DNA of 64,000 bases from Bacillus sp. M6-12 (GCF_002860285.1 NZ_PGVF01000001.1:310001-374000), one strand, 5' to 3'. Counted from the first letter of the stretch, positions 23,886-31,961 are shown. Made by a program: numbers and translations. The notes: generated by a model from the letters alone, not told the origin.

Positions 23886-25310
23886 ATGAATGTAAAATCA
23901 AAAAGGAGATATCCAATTCTCATGGTTCCTGTTTTGAGTGTTGCTTTTTTCTTTATTAGCACCTTATTTGTCATGTTGTTTTTTGGTGATGACCCTTCAC
24001 AATTGACTAAAATGATTTGGTTTGGGCTTAATATTGCTTATTTAATTCATTTGTTATTTGCACGTAAAATTGTCTACAATCCAAAAACAAATAAACATAC
24101 AGATACAGTTCTTAAAAGAAAAAGGGAAATCACATATTCACCAGAAATTAACCGAAGCCTTATGCCTAAAAATGAATTTAGTGAGTCGTACAAAGAGATT
24201 AAGAAAGACCTCATACCAGAACCAGTGAAACCAAAACGTCATTATTCACCAGATGTACTCAAAAATGAAGCTAATAACTTAAAAAATACTTTTGTGGAAA
24301 ATCATTGGGATATTCCCTTCTATCCATTCGTTTCCGTTAATATTGACAAGGCAAAAGAAGTGAAATTTACAAATGATGATGCAGTTGAATTCTTAGAAAA
24401 AGAATTAGAATCATTGAAGCAAATGAATTTTAAAAAGCTGGAATCAAAGGCACGAAAAGCCCTTCGTTCTCTCACTCCAAATAACGAAGTAGGCGTACCT
24501 CTTGAAGAAATTGAAAGTGTGTTAAAAGAGTTTTCTATTGATAAAACCGCTTTAGCCATTTTCTCTGACGAAATAGAACAACTACAAACCAGTTTAAATG
24601 AAACGATTCAACAGACAGAAAAAGATTTAGCCATTGTGGGTTCAGGGGTTCGAGGAGAACAACGAGTCAACGAAGAATTAGGTATGTACGATTATATCTG
24701 GGAACGTCTTTCAAGTGCTCGTCTTAACATTAACGGTCAATCCGTTGAAACAGACAATATCATTATTTCTACCAAAGGGATTTATTCTCTTGAAGTTAAA
24801 AATTACGCACAAAGCGGAAGCTATTCCATTCGTGTAACAAAAGATGGTCAATGGTTGAAAGTCTTTCCTAATGGAAACGAAGAACCTATTGAAAAAAGTG
24901 TTACATCTCAAATGAATCGACATATAGCCCTAAAACAAAAGTTTGTATTTGATGAATGGCAAAAAAATAAAGGACAAGATGTGCCATTTATTCCGTTCCA
25001 GCCAGTCTTTGTAATAGCAAATGAAACGGTTCGGATTGAAAATGAAACGGATTTACCAGTTATGAGGGCTTCTCAAATCTATCATCACATTATGAAACAG
25101 CCTGATATATTAACAAAAGAACAAGTAAGTGAAATTACTCAAATTATTAAAAGAAACATGCTCCCTCTTAACAAGTATGGATACAAAGAATATTCTACTT
25201 ACTTGCAAAATATTGAAAAAGAACTTAACAGCAGAGAAAAATTGTTAAGTGAAGCGGTTGAACTTATTCCAACCTATATAGAAAATGTACTTCAAAAATC
25301 AAAACAATAA
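23886..25310 (+). CDS. NERD-domain protein with N-terminal membrane anchors (474 aa)
   Basis: ATG chosen, though TTG 12 nt upstream is also possible since AAAAGGAG lies close to it. Two hydrophobic segments come first (about 10-35 and 42-57), then a charged linker, a helical region with 4-residue Leu/Lys spacing, and a NERD domain at about 245-340. There VETDNIIISTKGIYSLEVKN gives Asp, Glu and Lys of the (D)...ExK motif. The C-terminus is helical. An active nuclease-type site is therefore kept, unlike the paralogue at 6.8 kb. Confidence 0.8.
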   Translation: MNVKSKRRYPILMVPVLSVAFFFISTLFVMLFFGDDPSQLTKMIWFGLNIAYLIHLLFARKIVYNPKTNKHTDTVLKRKREITYSPEINRSLMPKNEFSESYKEIKKDLIPEPVKPKRHYSPDVLKNEANNLKNTFVENHWDIPFYPFVSVNIDKAKEVKFTNDDAVEFLEKELESLKQMNFKKLESKARKALRSLTPNNEVGVPLEEIESVLKEFSIDKTALAIFSDEIEQLQTSLNETIQQTEKDLAIVGSGVRGEQRVNEELGMYDYIWERLSSARLNINGQSVETDNIIISTKGIYSLEVKNYAQSGSYSIRVTKDGQWLKVFPNGNEEPIEKSVTSQMNRHIALKQKFVFDEWQKNKGQDVPFIPFQPVFVIANETVRIENETDLPVMRASQIYHHIMKQPDILTKEQVSEITQIIKRNMLPLNKYGYKEYSTYLQNIEKELNSREKLLSEAVELIPTYIENVLQKSKQ

Positions 25311-25323
25311 GGAAGTGTTGATA

Positions 25324-25743
25324 TTGCAAACAAAAGAAATCATTTTAAACGGTGTTACCCTTTCCATTGAATACGATACAGAAAAGATGAAAGAAATCGT
25401 AGACTCTTTAAAGGGAGACTTTGAAGGACAATACACCAAAATGTATAGCGTAGATGAAGTGGTAACAAAAGAAGAATTTGAACAAGATATTGAGGAAGCG
25501 GAAGCCTTTATACAACAATTGGAATCTGACCAAATTGACCTGGTAGAACATATGGATAAGGTTAGAAAAAAGAAAAACCATAAACTATGGTCAAAATCAG
25601 GACAGGATGTATTAACACTTTCTAATATTAGTGAGTATTTTACTGATTTTACCAACGCTTGGCGTGTGATGGTGTTTCGCTTAGAAGTTATAAATGAAAC
25701 AACTTGCGAACTTTGTTTGAGAGGTCGTACTTACACTTATTAA
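25324..25743 (+). CDS. Hypothetical protein (139 aa)
   Basis: TTG start with AAGGAAG upstream, 13 nt after the NERD gene's stop, so the two form an operon. The N-terminus is a short beta-hairpin, then acidic helices with Glu/Gln clusters, then a C-terminal CELCLRG motif. No family recognised. Confidence 0.7.
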   Translation: MQTKEIILNGVTLSIEYDTEKMKEIVDSLKGDFEGQYTKMYSVDEVVTKEEFEQDIEEAEAFIQQLESDQIDLVEHMDKVRKKKNHKLWSKSGQDVLTLSNISEYFTDFTNAWRVMVFRLEVINETTCELCLRGRTYTY

Positions 25744-25751
25744 AAACACTA

Positions 25752-25788
25752 AAAAGAGCATGGGTATTTAAACCATGCTCTTTTTTCT
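25752..25788. terminator. Bidirectional terminator
   Basis: GAGCATGG/CCATGCTC stem with T6 on the + side and A5 ahead, between convergent genes. Confidence 0.85.
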
Positions 25789-25789
25789 A

Positions 25790-26110
25790 TTAATTATTAA
25801 GATAATCCATTAAATGTTCCCATTCTGTTTGCTGAAATTGGAATGTTTCTATTCCACTTGTACAATGAAACATAACATTTCTATCAGTAAAATTCATTTC
25901 AGTTTCCAACACAATATTAGCATAGTCTACTCTTTCAGTATGACTGTTTTTTACCTTTCCTTTCATCAATAATTCGTCTATTTTCTTCCAAGAAAAATGA
26001 CCAATAATGATTTTCCAATTTTCTTTGTTCACAATAAATCTCACGCCATCGTCTCTTGTTATCACGTTTAATACTCCATTATCTGACTGAAAAGATTCAG
26101 ATGCTTTCAT
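25790..26110 (-). CDS. Hypothetical protein (106 aa)
   Basis: ATG after TAGGGGCGATAAA; a longer upstream start lacks an RBS. Beta-rich (GVLNVITRDDGVRFIVNKEN) and ends with TFQFQQTEWEHLMDYLN. No family recognised. Confidence 0.65.
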   Translation of the reverse strand: MKASESFQSDNGVLNVITRDDGVRFIVNKENWKIIIGHFSWKKIDELLMKGKVKNSHTERVDYANIVLETEMNFTDRNVMFHCTSGIETFQFQQTEWEHLMDYLNN

Positions 26111-26218
26111 TTTATCGCCCCTATTTACATTCGTTTTCTTCCTCTTTACCCTTTTAATCAAAGTACATTCTATATCTTCTTCCTCATTTAACCACAGAAC
26201 ATACCAATTAAAATAATA

Positions 26219-26256
26219 AAAAAGACAGATGGATTAGTTTTCATCTGTCTCTTTCA
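26219..26256 (-). terminator. Rho-independent terminator
   Basis: AGACAGATG/CATCTGTCT stem followed by T6 on the - strand, after the FabH-like gene. Confidence 0.8.
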
Positions 26257-26261
26257 TATTG

Positions 26262-27251
26262 TTAGTATTTATACAACATGGTGATAAATTCGTGACCGCC
26301 ACCAATAGTCCAGAATAACAAGAGGTCGCCACGCTTGATTTGACCTGATTCAATTCCTTCATAAAGGGCAATAAATGGAGAGCTTGTACCAGTGTAACCA
26401 TAACGGTCTCCAGCATAAACGATTTTTTCATCTGGAATAGCAAAGCGTTCTTGAATTTTATCAATATTCGCTTTTGCAAATTGTGATAAACAAAACGCAT
26501 TCACATCATCAATTGTTAAGTCATTTCGGTCTAAAATGGCTTCAAATTGCTCATACGTGTAAGGTAAGGACATTGTTCCGTCAAACGGAAGCCAAAGCAT
26601 AGAATCGGCTCTTCCACCAGCTTTAATCGCATGAGAAAGTCCTTTGTGTGGATACAAGATGTTGTTACGATTTTCTGAATCTACTTCAAACATAGCATCA
26701 ATAAATCCAGTATCTTCTTCTGTCTTTTCTAAAATAACTGCAGATGAAGCGTCTCCGAAGTTTGCATAAGTCATAGCATCATTCGGGTCTGCTAATAAAG
26801 AAAGATAATCCGAACCGACTACCAGGGCTTTATTAACATGTTTACTGGATAACATATATCGTGACGCTTGTTCTACTGCAATGGTCATACCAGCACAGTT
26901 TGCGTTCATATCATAAATAACTGTCCCTTTCTTTGCTCCAATTGCATTGTGTAAAAACATAGCATTTGTTGGAACAGTGACTTCAGGTACTTGTGTAGAG
27001 AAGATAATCATATCGATGTCTTTTCCTTCTAATCCTGCTTTTTTCAAGACACCTTTAGAGGCTTCGATTGCCATTGTTATTGAGTTTTCTTCCAAGTTAT
27101 CAATTTGATAGCGTTGTTTTCTTCCCATGATTTCTAAGAAATGTGTAATGTCTTTTCCATTAATACCTTTAAAATGGTCAATATAGAAATCATTGTTAAT
27201 TACTTTCTTTGCGTGATATACATCCACTGCTTTAATTCTAATGTTTGTCAT
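26262..27251 (-). CDS. FabH-fold (ketoacyl-ACP synthase III-like) protein with altered active site
   Basis: 329 aa, the usual length for KAS III. The thiolase fold is clear: VPTNAMFLH, the nucleophile Cys119 in MNANCAGM, a YANFGDASSAVIL core, and GGGHEF near the end. The other two catalytic residues are not at their usual places: the HQAN-type motif reads AKAN (His to Ala259) and the GNTS-type motif reads GYTG (Asn to Tyr286). This removes the decarboxylating His-Asn pair, so simple FabH condensation is unlikely and acyl transfer or an HMG-CoA-synthase-like role is possible. It has its own terminator. Confidence 0.85.
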   Translation of the reverse strand: MTNIRIKAVDVYHAKKVINNDFYIDHFKGINGKDITHFLEIMGRKQRYQIDNLEENSITMAIEASKGVLKKAGLEGKDIDMIIFSTQVPEVTVPTNAMFLHNAIGAKKGTVIYDMNANCAGMTIAVEQASRYMLSSKHVNKALVVGSDYLSLLADPNDAMTYANFGDASSAVILEKTEEDTGFIDAMFEVDSENRNNILYPHKGLSHAIKAGGRADSMLWLPFDGTMSLPYTYEQFEAILDRNDLTIDDVNAFCLSQFAKANIDKIQERFAIPDEKIVYAGDRYGYTGTSSPFIALYEGIESGQIKRGDLLLFWTIGGGHEFITMLYKY

Positions 27252-27379
27252 AGTTGTTTAAAAAAACCTCCAATACATAATTTTAGATACTGTTAAGTAC
27301 ACATCTATATTACTATATCTTTTTTATCGTATGATTAAAAAATGGTTCTATACGTTTCGACTGTAGTCTATATAAAAAA

Positions 27380-27424
27380 TAATAAAAAGGCAAGACCCCT
27401 ATTATTGGAATCTTGCCCTTTTTA
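27380..27424 (-). terminator. Rho-independent terminator
   Basis: GGGCAAGATTCC/GGGTCTTGCC stem followed by TTTTTATT on the - strand. Confidence 0.8.
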
Positions 27425-27435
27425 ACGCTTACAGA

Positions 27436-27789
27436 TTAATAAATTTCAAGAACTTCCAAGTTTGTTAGTCCGACATTACGTGCCAAACGACTTAGTTGCA
27501 TTTTAATGATTGGTTTCTTTTGAATTCCAACTTCTACTTTTTTGAATCCAGAAGCCATGTACATTTTAAAACAATTTTCAAGGTTTGGAATCATTTCTTG
27601 AGTTACTATTTCCAAGTCTCGGCAATCAAACTTCAATACAAATTCATCTGCTTTGATTGAGCCTACTTTAGCTTGATAATCTTTGATAAATGCTTGAGCT
27701 TTCTCAGGTGTGAAAGTTCCACTCACTGTCATATCAATTGTTTTTCCTACTCGATTCACATTCATTGTGTAAGTTCCTACTGTTGCCAT
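27436..27789 (-). CDS. STAS-like domain protein (117 aa), copy 1
   Basis: ATG start after AAGGGAAGTGTAAAATTATT. The pattern of TIDMTVSGTFTPEKAQAF, FVLKFDCRDLEIV, then a helix and VEVGIQKKP resembles anti-sigma antagonist-like (STAS/SpoIIAA) folds, but the phosphorylatable Ser is not in a clear place. A homologous gene of the same size lies 0.7 kb away, on the other side of HU. Its promoter is a full TTGACA-17-TATAAT with the palindrome. Confidence 0.65.
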   Translation of the reverse strand: MATVGTYTMNVNRVGKTIDMTVSGTFTPEKAQAFIKDYQAKVGSIKADEFVLKFDCRDLEIVTQEMIPNLENCFKMYMASGFKKVEVGIQKKPIIKMQLSRLARNVGLTNLEVLEIY

Positions 27790-27852
27790 AATAATTTTAC
27801 ACTTCCCTTTCGTTTATGTAACCTTTTATTTTTTATTCTCTTGATACTTCTT

Positions 27853-27881
27853 ATTATACAAATAGGAATGACTATTGTCAA
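27853..27881 (-). promoter_or_regulatory. Consensus promoter with palindromic -35 (TTGACAATAGTCAT)
   Basis: TTGACA, exactly 17 bp, TATAAT on the - strand. The best -35/-10 pair in the window and the clearest member of the palindrome family. Confidence 0.8.
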
Positions 27882-27945
27882 CGATATTTTACATATTTTT
27901 TAAAGAAAAACGCACTCGATTTTATTTGTGGTAAAATACATGAAA

Positions 27946-27978
27946 AAAAGAGCGTATCCTTGGATACACTCCCTATCT
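27946..27978 (-). terminator. Rho-independent terminator
   Basis: GAGTGTATCC/GGATACGCTC stem with T7 on the - strand, after the HU gene. Confidence 0.85.
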
Positions 27979-27987
27979 TTACTAAAG

Positions 27988-28278
27988 TTAAGCCTCTATT
28001 AAAGCACCTTTGACAGCATCCTTTAATTTCTTTCCAGGTTTGAAACTTGGTACTTTCGTTGCTTTGATTTCAATTTCTTCACCTGTCTGTGGATTTCTAC
28101 CTTTTCTTGCAGAACGCTCACTTACAGAGAAATTTCCAAATCCGATTAATTCCACTTTATCTCCATTTTTTAACGCATTTAAAATCGTATCAAAAACTGC
28201 ATCTACAGTCTTTGTTGAATCTTTTTTGGACAACTCTGAGCTTTGTGCTACTGCATTGATTAAATCTGTTTTGTTCAT
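27988..28278 (-). CDS. HU-type DNA-binding protein (96 aa)
   Basis: ATG start after ATAGGAGGAATACATA. It is a full HU: the helical N-terminus [59 protein letters not shown]. It differs from the chromosomal Bacillus HBsu pattern in several places and has a slightly longer tail, so it is probably the element's own copy. A GAAAC-ATAT-GTTTC inverted repeat sits between its TATA box and RBS. Confidence 0.95.
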   Translation of the reverse strand: MNKTDLINAVAQSSELSKKDSTKTVDAVFDTILNALKNGDKVELIGFGNFSVSERSARKGRNPQTGEEIEIKATKVPSFKPGKKLKDAVKGALIEA

Positions 28279-28372
28279 TATGTATTCCTCCTATTTTCAA
28301 ACGAAACATATGTTTCTATACTATAGATACCATAGGTCATAGATTTATGCAATAAAGTTCATAATGAAAGAA

Positions 28373-28404
28373 ATAAAAAAGGGAGAAAGATATACTCCCA
28401 TTCC
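28373..28404 (-). terminator. Rho-independent terminator
   Basis: GGGAGTAT/ATCTTTCTCCC-type stem with T6 on the - strand. Confidence 0.75.
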
Positions 28405-28415
28405 CATACAAAAAA

Positions 28416-28766
28416 TCATTTATGTTCCATAAACTCAACATTGTCTATTCCAGCAAACAACATTAGACGTTCTATTTGACCTTTTAAAATAGGATTTTGA
28501 ACGACTATTTGAATTTTTTTAAATCCTGATTTTTTATAAAAGACCACTGAAATCTGTGGTTTGTGTAACTCTTCTGGTAAAATTACATTAAGTTTCAAGC
28601 AGTCAATTTTAAGAATATAATCCTTCATATCAACAGGTCGAATTTTAGATAAATAATTTTGATTAAAGGAATCGGCTAAATCTGGTGGAAATGTTCCTTT
28701 TAAATCCATATAAATGATTTTTTCCTCTGTATTTATATGAATGTCGTAACCTCCATTTACGTTCAT
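28416..28766 (-). CDS. STAS-like domain protein (116 aa), copy 2
   Basis: ATG chosen because GAGAAGGTG lies 10 nt upstream and the length then equals the paralogue. It shares the layout of copy 1: an N-terminal hairpin, KIIYMDLKGTFPPDLADSF, a YILKIDCLKL strand, and FKKIQIVVQNPILKGQIERL near the end. The two diverge well below 50% identity, so the duplication is old. HU lies between them. Confidence 0.65.
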   Translation of the reverse strand: MNVNGGYDIHINTEEKIIYMDLKGTFPPDLADSFNQNYLSKIRPVDMKDYILKIDCLKLNVILPEELHKPQISVVFYKKSGFKKIQIVVQNPILKGQIERLMLFAGIDNVEFMEHK

Positions 28767-28819
28767 AAACACTGTACACCTTCTCAAGTATAAATTAATC
28801 TTTTCGTTAGTAAACAGTC

Positions 28820-28848
28820 AAAAAAGCGGATATTGACTCCGCTTTTCA
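28820..28848 (-). terminator. Rho-independent terminator
   Basis: AAAAGCGGA/TCCGCTTTT stem with T-rich end on the - strand. Confidence 0.75.
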
Positions 28849-29574
28849 TTATAAAACGATAATACTCTTGTGGTAAAGAAATAAATTTCTTAAATTACCA
28901 TTCTTTTTCATATCAAATGTTAATTCATCCATATATTCAGTGGTCATTTCCACTTCATAATGTTCTCCAATAAATTCTTGAACCATTTCCTTTTCTTCTT
29001 CATCTTCAAAGTAAATCGAAACTTCTTCTCCCTCTTTTACTTCTTCATGAATATAAATAGGCTCAATGATTTTTACTGAACAAGGCACGTTTTTATCATA
29101 AATGGTCTCATAGGCTTCTACATAATTTCCTTCATATTCTTTATCTGCTATATCGTAGATAGAATAAGGAACAATATCTTTTGCTGTTTCTTCCCATGAA
29201 ATCAACTTGATAAAGAAACGGTCTTCTTCAGGAACAACGAATGGAGTTGTAATCCATACCTCATTTGTGATTTCAGCGTCACGTACTAAGTCTTTTTCAT
29301 ACAAAACGTCTGATAAAATCATATCTTTTTCAGAGATGCCTAACTTTTCAGTGTCAATTTTATATATTAGATAGTATCCTCTTAGTTGGATATTTAATTC
29401 ATCCAAACGCCCACCACCATTTGGTATAGCTGTCAAACAATCTTCTATCGAAGGTGCAACGGAAATACGTGGAGTTACACTATCTTCTTGGTCTTGATGT
29501 CTGCAGTCAGGGATACGTGGAATAAATTCTCCATTATGTTGAAGGTCTGTTGATGCATGATAATAAATAGCCAT
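28849..29574 (-). CDS. Putative ADP-ribosyltransferase-fold protein (241 aa)
   Basis: ATG start with AAAAGGGAGAGCG upstream. The N-terminus (MAIYYHAST, FIPRIPDCRHQDQED, TPRISVAPSIEDC) resembles the His-containing first strand and binding loop of some phage and bacterial ART-type proteins. The C-terminal part is acidic with DEEEEKEMV. The catalytic Glu cannot be assigned. The gene two places upstream encodes a clearer ART, which supports this weakly. Confidence 0.45.
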   Translation of the reverse strand: MAIYYHASTDLQHNGEFIPRIPDCRHQDQEDSVTPRISVAPSIEDCLTAIPNGGGRLDELNIQLRGYYLIYKIDTEKLGISEKDMILSDVLYEKDLVRDAEITNEVWITTPFVVPEEDRFFIKLISWEETAKDIVPYSIYDIADKEYEGNYVEAYETIYDKNVPCSVKIIEPIYIHEEVKEGEEVSIYFEDEEEKEMVQEFIGEHYEVEMTTEYMDELTFDMKKNGNLRNLFLYHKSIIVL

Positions 29575-29639
29575 TAAACGCTCTCCCTTTTGATAAGTAT
29601 TCTTCCCTTTTTCTATTTATGAAAGGCTCAACTATCCTA

Positions 29640-29936
29640 TTAGGCAAAACCTCTTGTTGTTCCATGCTTCACCCAATAATCACCATATCCCCCATAACGA
29701 TAAATATAGCCATTCAATCCTGTCTCTTCCCATACATCAATTATGACTTCTTTTCCAAACTTCTTTTGGATTTGTTCGGATATATCTTGTAAAGTCAGAT
29801 AAGACATCCCTTCATGAACTTTTAACTCCAGTTCTTCGCAAGGAATCAATCTTGTCTCTCTTTCACCTTCAAGAACATCAACAATTATCCTTGTGGTAAT
29901 CATTTCAATAAACATTTCATTCAGTTCATTGTTCAT
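29640..29936 (-). CDS. Hypothetical protein (98 aa)
   Basis: ATG start with ATAAAGGAATGATAATGA upstream. Helical first half, beta-rich end with YIYRYGGYGDYW. It lies between two ART-like genes and is probably in one operon with them. No family recognised. Confidence 0.7.
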   Translation of the reverse strand: MNNELNEMFIEMITTRIIVDVLEGERETRLIPCEELELKVHEGMSYLTLQDISEQIQKKFGKEVIIDVWEETGLNGYIYRYGGYGDYWVKHGTTRGFA

Positions 29937-29973
29937 TCATTATCATTCCTTTATAAAAGTTTTTCCTGCGTTA

Positions 29974-30378
29974 TTAAGATATATGACGGATAATCGACAT
30001 GTCATAAACGACAATTTCTTTAGCTGTTCCAATTATGCTATCCAAGATAATACCGTTATTACCTTGTGAAGAATAAAGGTTTTTATAAAACTCACCTACT
30101 ACCGTATTCACACTGTCTGCAGGAGTACCAGCTTCATAAACTTCTTGGCATTTATCTTGATAAGACTTTAACCAATCACCTTTTAGAGTTCCTAAATTTG
30201 TATCATCAATTTCAACAGATACAATATGTTTGCCATAAACCTTTGCACGTTTCTTTGTTGTTGTTAAATAAACACCATTACCAAAGTGACTGCCATTCTC
30301 TCCTTGTTTTTCAAGAGAGAACCCTTCCTTTCGTATAGACTCTGCCTTTTCTTTTGTTGTTCCATGATAGACTATCAT
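29974..30378 (-). CDS. Small PARP-like ADP-ribosyltransferase (134 aa)
   Basis: ATG start after TCAGGAGGTTTTACA. The ART core is visible: His5 in YHGTTKEKAESI, Tyr37 in HFGNGVYLTTTKKRA, and Glu121 in GTAKEIVVYD, giving the H-Y-E triad of PARP/diphthamide-type enzymes. The 134-aa length is close to the minimum for the fold. Targets are unknown; phages use ARTs to modify host RNA polymerase or other proteins. Two TA-rich leader arms precede the RBS. Confidence 0.75.
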   Translation of the reverse strand: MIVYHGTTKEKAESIRKEGFSLEKQGENGSHFGNGVYLTTTKKRAKVYGKHIVSVEIDDTNLGTLKGDWLKSYQDKCQEVYEAGTPADSVNTVVGEFYKNLYSSQGNNGIILDSIIGTAKEIVVYDMSIIRHIS

Positions 30379-30393
30379 TGTAAAACCTCCTGA

Positions 30394-30436
30394 AATATAT
30401 AAATATATGCCTTTTTTCTAAAACTTCTATATCATA
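30394..30436 (-). promoter_or_regulatory. TATA-type promoter with AGG stem-loop leader (weak)
   Basis: GATATAGAAGT, then AAAAAAGG, then an AT-only ATATAT/ATATAT stem ahead of the RBS. Same plan as the leaders elsewhere but the stem is weak. Confidence 0.4.
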
Positions 30437-30512
30437 TGCACTTGTCCACATGGTTACATAAAAGTTATTATCACATAAACTTATAGACTATATTTTTTAC
30501 TTTTCAATATCG

Positions 30513-30541
30513 TTGACTATATACAAGAGTGGTGATATAAT
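30513..30541 (+). promoter_or_regulatory. Sigma-A-type promoter (TTGACT-17-TATAAT)
   Basis: TTGACT, 17-bp spacer and TATAAT, with only the left half of the shared palindrome. Confidence 0.65.
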
Positions 30542-30648
30542 CCTACATGTTGTAAAAAAAACAAAGCAAAGTAAATTGTTTATAAAATGCAAATGCAGTC
30601 GATATATATAAAGGTAAAAAAGGATTTAACAGCAGGAGGCTTTTTCAT

Positions 30649-31152
30649 ATGTATAAAGAACTTAAAGAATTAGGCTGGAGACATCTATATACAGGTAAAG
30701 CAAGTGAAATTCTTATAAAAGAAGACAAAGTGATAAAATTTTACTCAAAAGATGTGAAAATATATGATTGTGAGCCATTAGTTGATTTAAAACATCTTCC
30801 AGAAGTGCCAAATTTAATTGCGTATGAAACTAATCAGTATGCCATGATGGAATATATTGAAGGTTGTCCGATGAATAAGTGTTCTTCTGGAGAGCTTGAG
30901 AGAATGATACCTTTGATTTTGTCCTACTTTGATAAATGTTGTGAAGCTGGTTGGATACCCAATAAACTATCTTTACATCACTTCATTTGGAATCACAAAA
31001 AAGGTCTACGTGTTATAGATTTCACCCGATATTTGAAAATTAATAATATGAGTAAACAATTAAAAGAAATGATTATAAAAAGAGAAAAAGAATCTATTCT
31101 CAATCAAATTAATCAAGAAATAGAAAGAAGAGTAACTTTCAAGTATGCGTAA
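30649..31152 (+). CDS. Small kinase-like fold protein without the catalytic Asp
   Basis: 167 aa from ATG after GCAGGAGGC. It has the outline of a protein-kinase/aminoglycoside-kinase fold: YTGKASEILIKEDKVIKFY (nucleotide-binding hairpin with Lys), YAMMEYIEGCPM (hinge), LSLHHFIWN in place of H-x-D-x-x-x-x-N, and LRVIDFTRY in place of DFG. The missing Asp in the catalytic loop suggests a pseudokinase or a divergent small-molecule kinase. The short C-lobe fits a phage-type protein. Confidence 0.6.
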   Translation: MYKELKELGWRHLYTGKASEILIKEDKVIKFYSKDVKIYDCEPLVDLKHLPEVPNLIAYETNQYAMMEYIEGCPMNKCSSGELERMIPLILSYFDKCCEAGWIPNKLSLHHFIWNHKKGLRVIDFTRYLKINNMSKQLKEMIIKREKESILNQINQEIERRVTFKYA

Positions 31153-31162
31153 TAGTAAAGCA

Positions 31163-31187
31163 TAAGAAGGTTTCCTTCTTTTTTTAT
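31163..31187 (+). terminator. Rho-independent terminator
   Basis: AGAAGG/CCTTCT stem and T7. Confidence 0.75.
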
Positions 31188-31204
31188 AACCGTTAATTTC
31201 AAAA

Positions 31205-31236
31205 GAAAAGGCAGGAGAAATTCCCCTGCCCTTTGA
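31205..31236 (-). terminator. Rho-independent terminator
   Basis: GGCAGGGGAA/TTCTCCTGCC stem followed by TTTTCTTTT on the - strand. Confidence 0.8.
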
Positions 31237-31572
31237 TTACTTTATTAGTTGTTGTCGTGCTTGTTCATTGAAATATAGATAAGGATTGTCTACTTTCAGT
31301 GGATGCATAGGTTCACCTAAAACATCACGAATCGCCCACGAATCAATCATAAAGTGGTGTGCGACTGTATCTTCATCTATCACTTCAATTAAAATAGTAA
31401 ACATAGAGAAGTCATAATATTGAAGACCTACCACCATTATATCCATGATTCCTTCTTCCATTTTATCTGTTGCTTTGATAGTGATTTCATGAGGTGGCGA
31501 ATCCATTATGTCTGCAACCGCAATTTCAACTTCTTTGTCATTTACAATTCCTTTAATGATATGTTTACTCAT
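31237..31572 (-). CDS. Hypothetical protein (111 aa)
   Basis: ATG start with TAAAGGGAGAGATAAAAT upstream. Beta-rich in the first 60 residues (KEVEIAVADIMDSPPHEITI, GLQYYDFSMFTILIEVI), then a helix. Not recognised. Carries the common stem-loop leader. Confidence 0.7.
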   Translation of the reverse strand: MSKHIIKGIVNDKEVEIAVADIMDSPPHEITIKATDKMEEGIMDIMVVGLQYYDFSMFTILIEVIDEDTVAHHFMIDSWAIRDVLGEPMHPLKVDNPYLYFNEQARQQLIK

Positions 31573-31596
31573 ATTTTATCTCTCCCTTTAATAAGT

Positions 31597-31641
31597 ATTG
31601 AAAATCAATTCCTTTTTTATAGATTACTCTATTATTATAGA
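31597..31641 (-). promoter_or_regulatory. TATAAT promoter with AGG stem-loop leader
   Basis: CTATAATAATAG, AAAAAAGGA and an ATTGA-TTT-TCAAT stem-loop ahead of the RBS. Confidence 0.55.
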
Positions 31642-31676
31642 AAATGCTTGTCTACTTTATAAAGCCTTTTATAGCA

Positions 31677-31706
31677 CAAAAAAAGAAGGGGGTTTCCCTT
31701 CTTCTT
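31677..31706 (-). terminator. Rho-independent terminator
   Basis: GAAGGGAAA/CCCCCTTC-type stem followed by T7 on the - strand. Confidence 0.75.
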
Positions 31707-31711
31707 ATTTC

Positions 31712-31930
31712 TTATACAGCCTCTTTTTCCAGCTTAAATTGAACTCTTTTTAAAATTCGGCTTGATTGTACTTGTGTAATCCCCACTCCTTTTGCTACGG
31801 AAGTAAGGTCTCCTTGATAACGGATAAATAGTTCTAACAAGATAGATTCTCTTTCATCCAATAATTCAGGCAGTCTTTCTTTTATTTTTTCAGCCATTTG
31901 ATTCATATATTGATAAGTTAATTCACTCAT
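31712..31930 (-). CDS. Orphan sigma-factor region 4-like protein (72 aa)
   Basis: ATG start after AGAAAGGTGGAAAAGT. Residues 20-65 read LPELLDERESILLELFIRYQ, VAKGVGITQVQSSRILKRV, the HTH layout of sigma-70 region 4 (as in sporulation and stress sigma factors), without regions 2 and 3. Such short proteins may bind -35 sites, act with a separate region-2 protein, or modulate RNA polymerase. No region-2 partner gene was found nearby. Confidence 0.75.
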   Translation of the reverse strand: MSELTYQYMNQMAEKIKERLPELLDERESILLELFIRYQGDLTSVAKGVGITQVQSSRILKRVQFKLEKEAV

Positions 31931-31961
31931 ACTTTTCCACCTTTCTTTTTATACACGTTTA

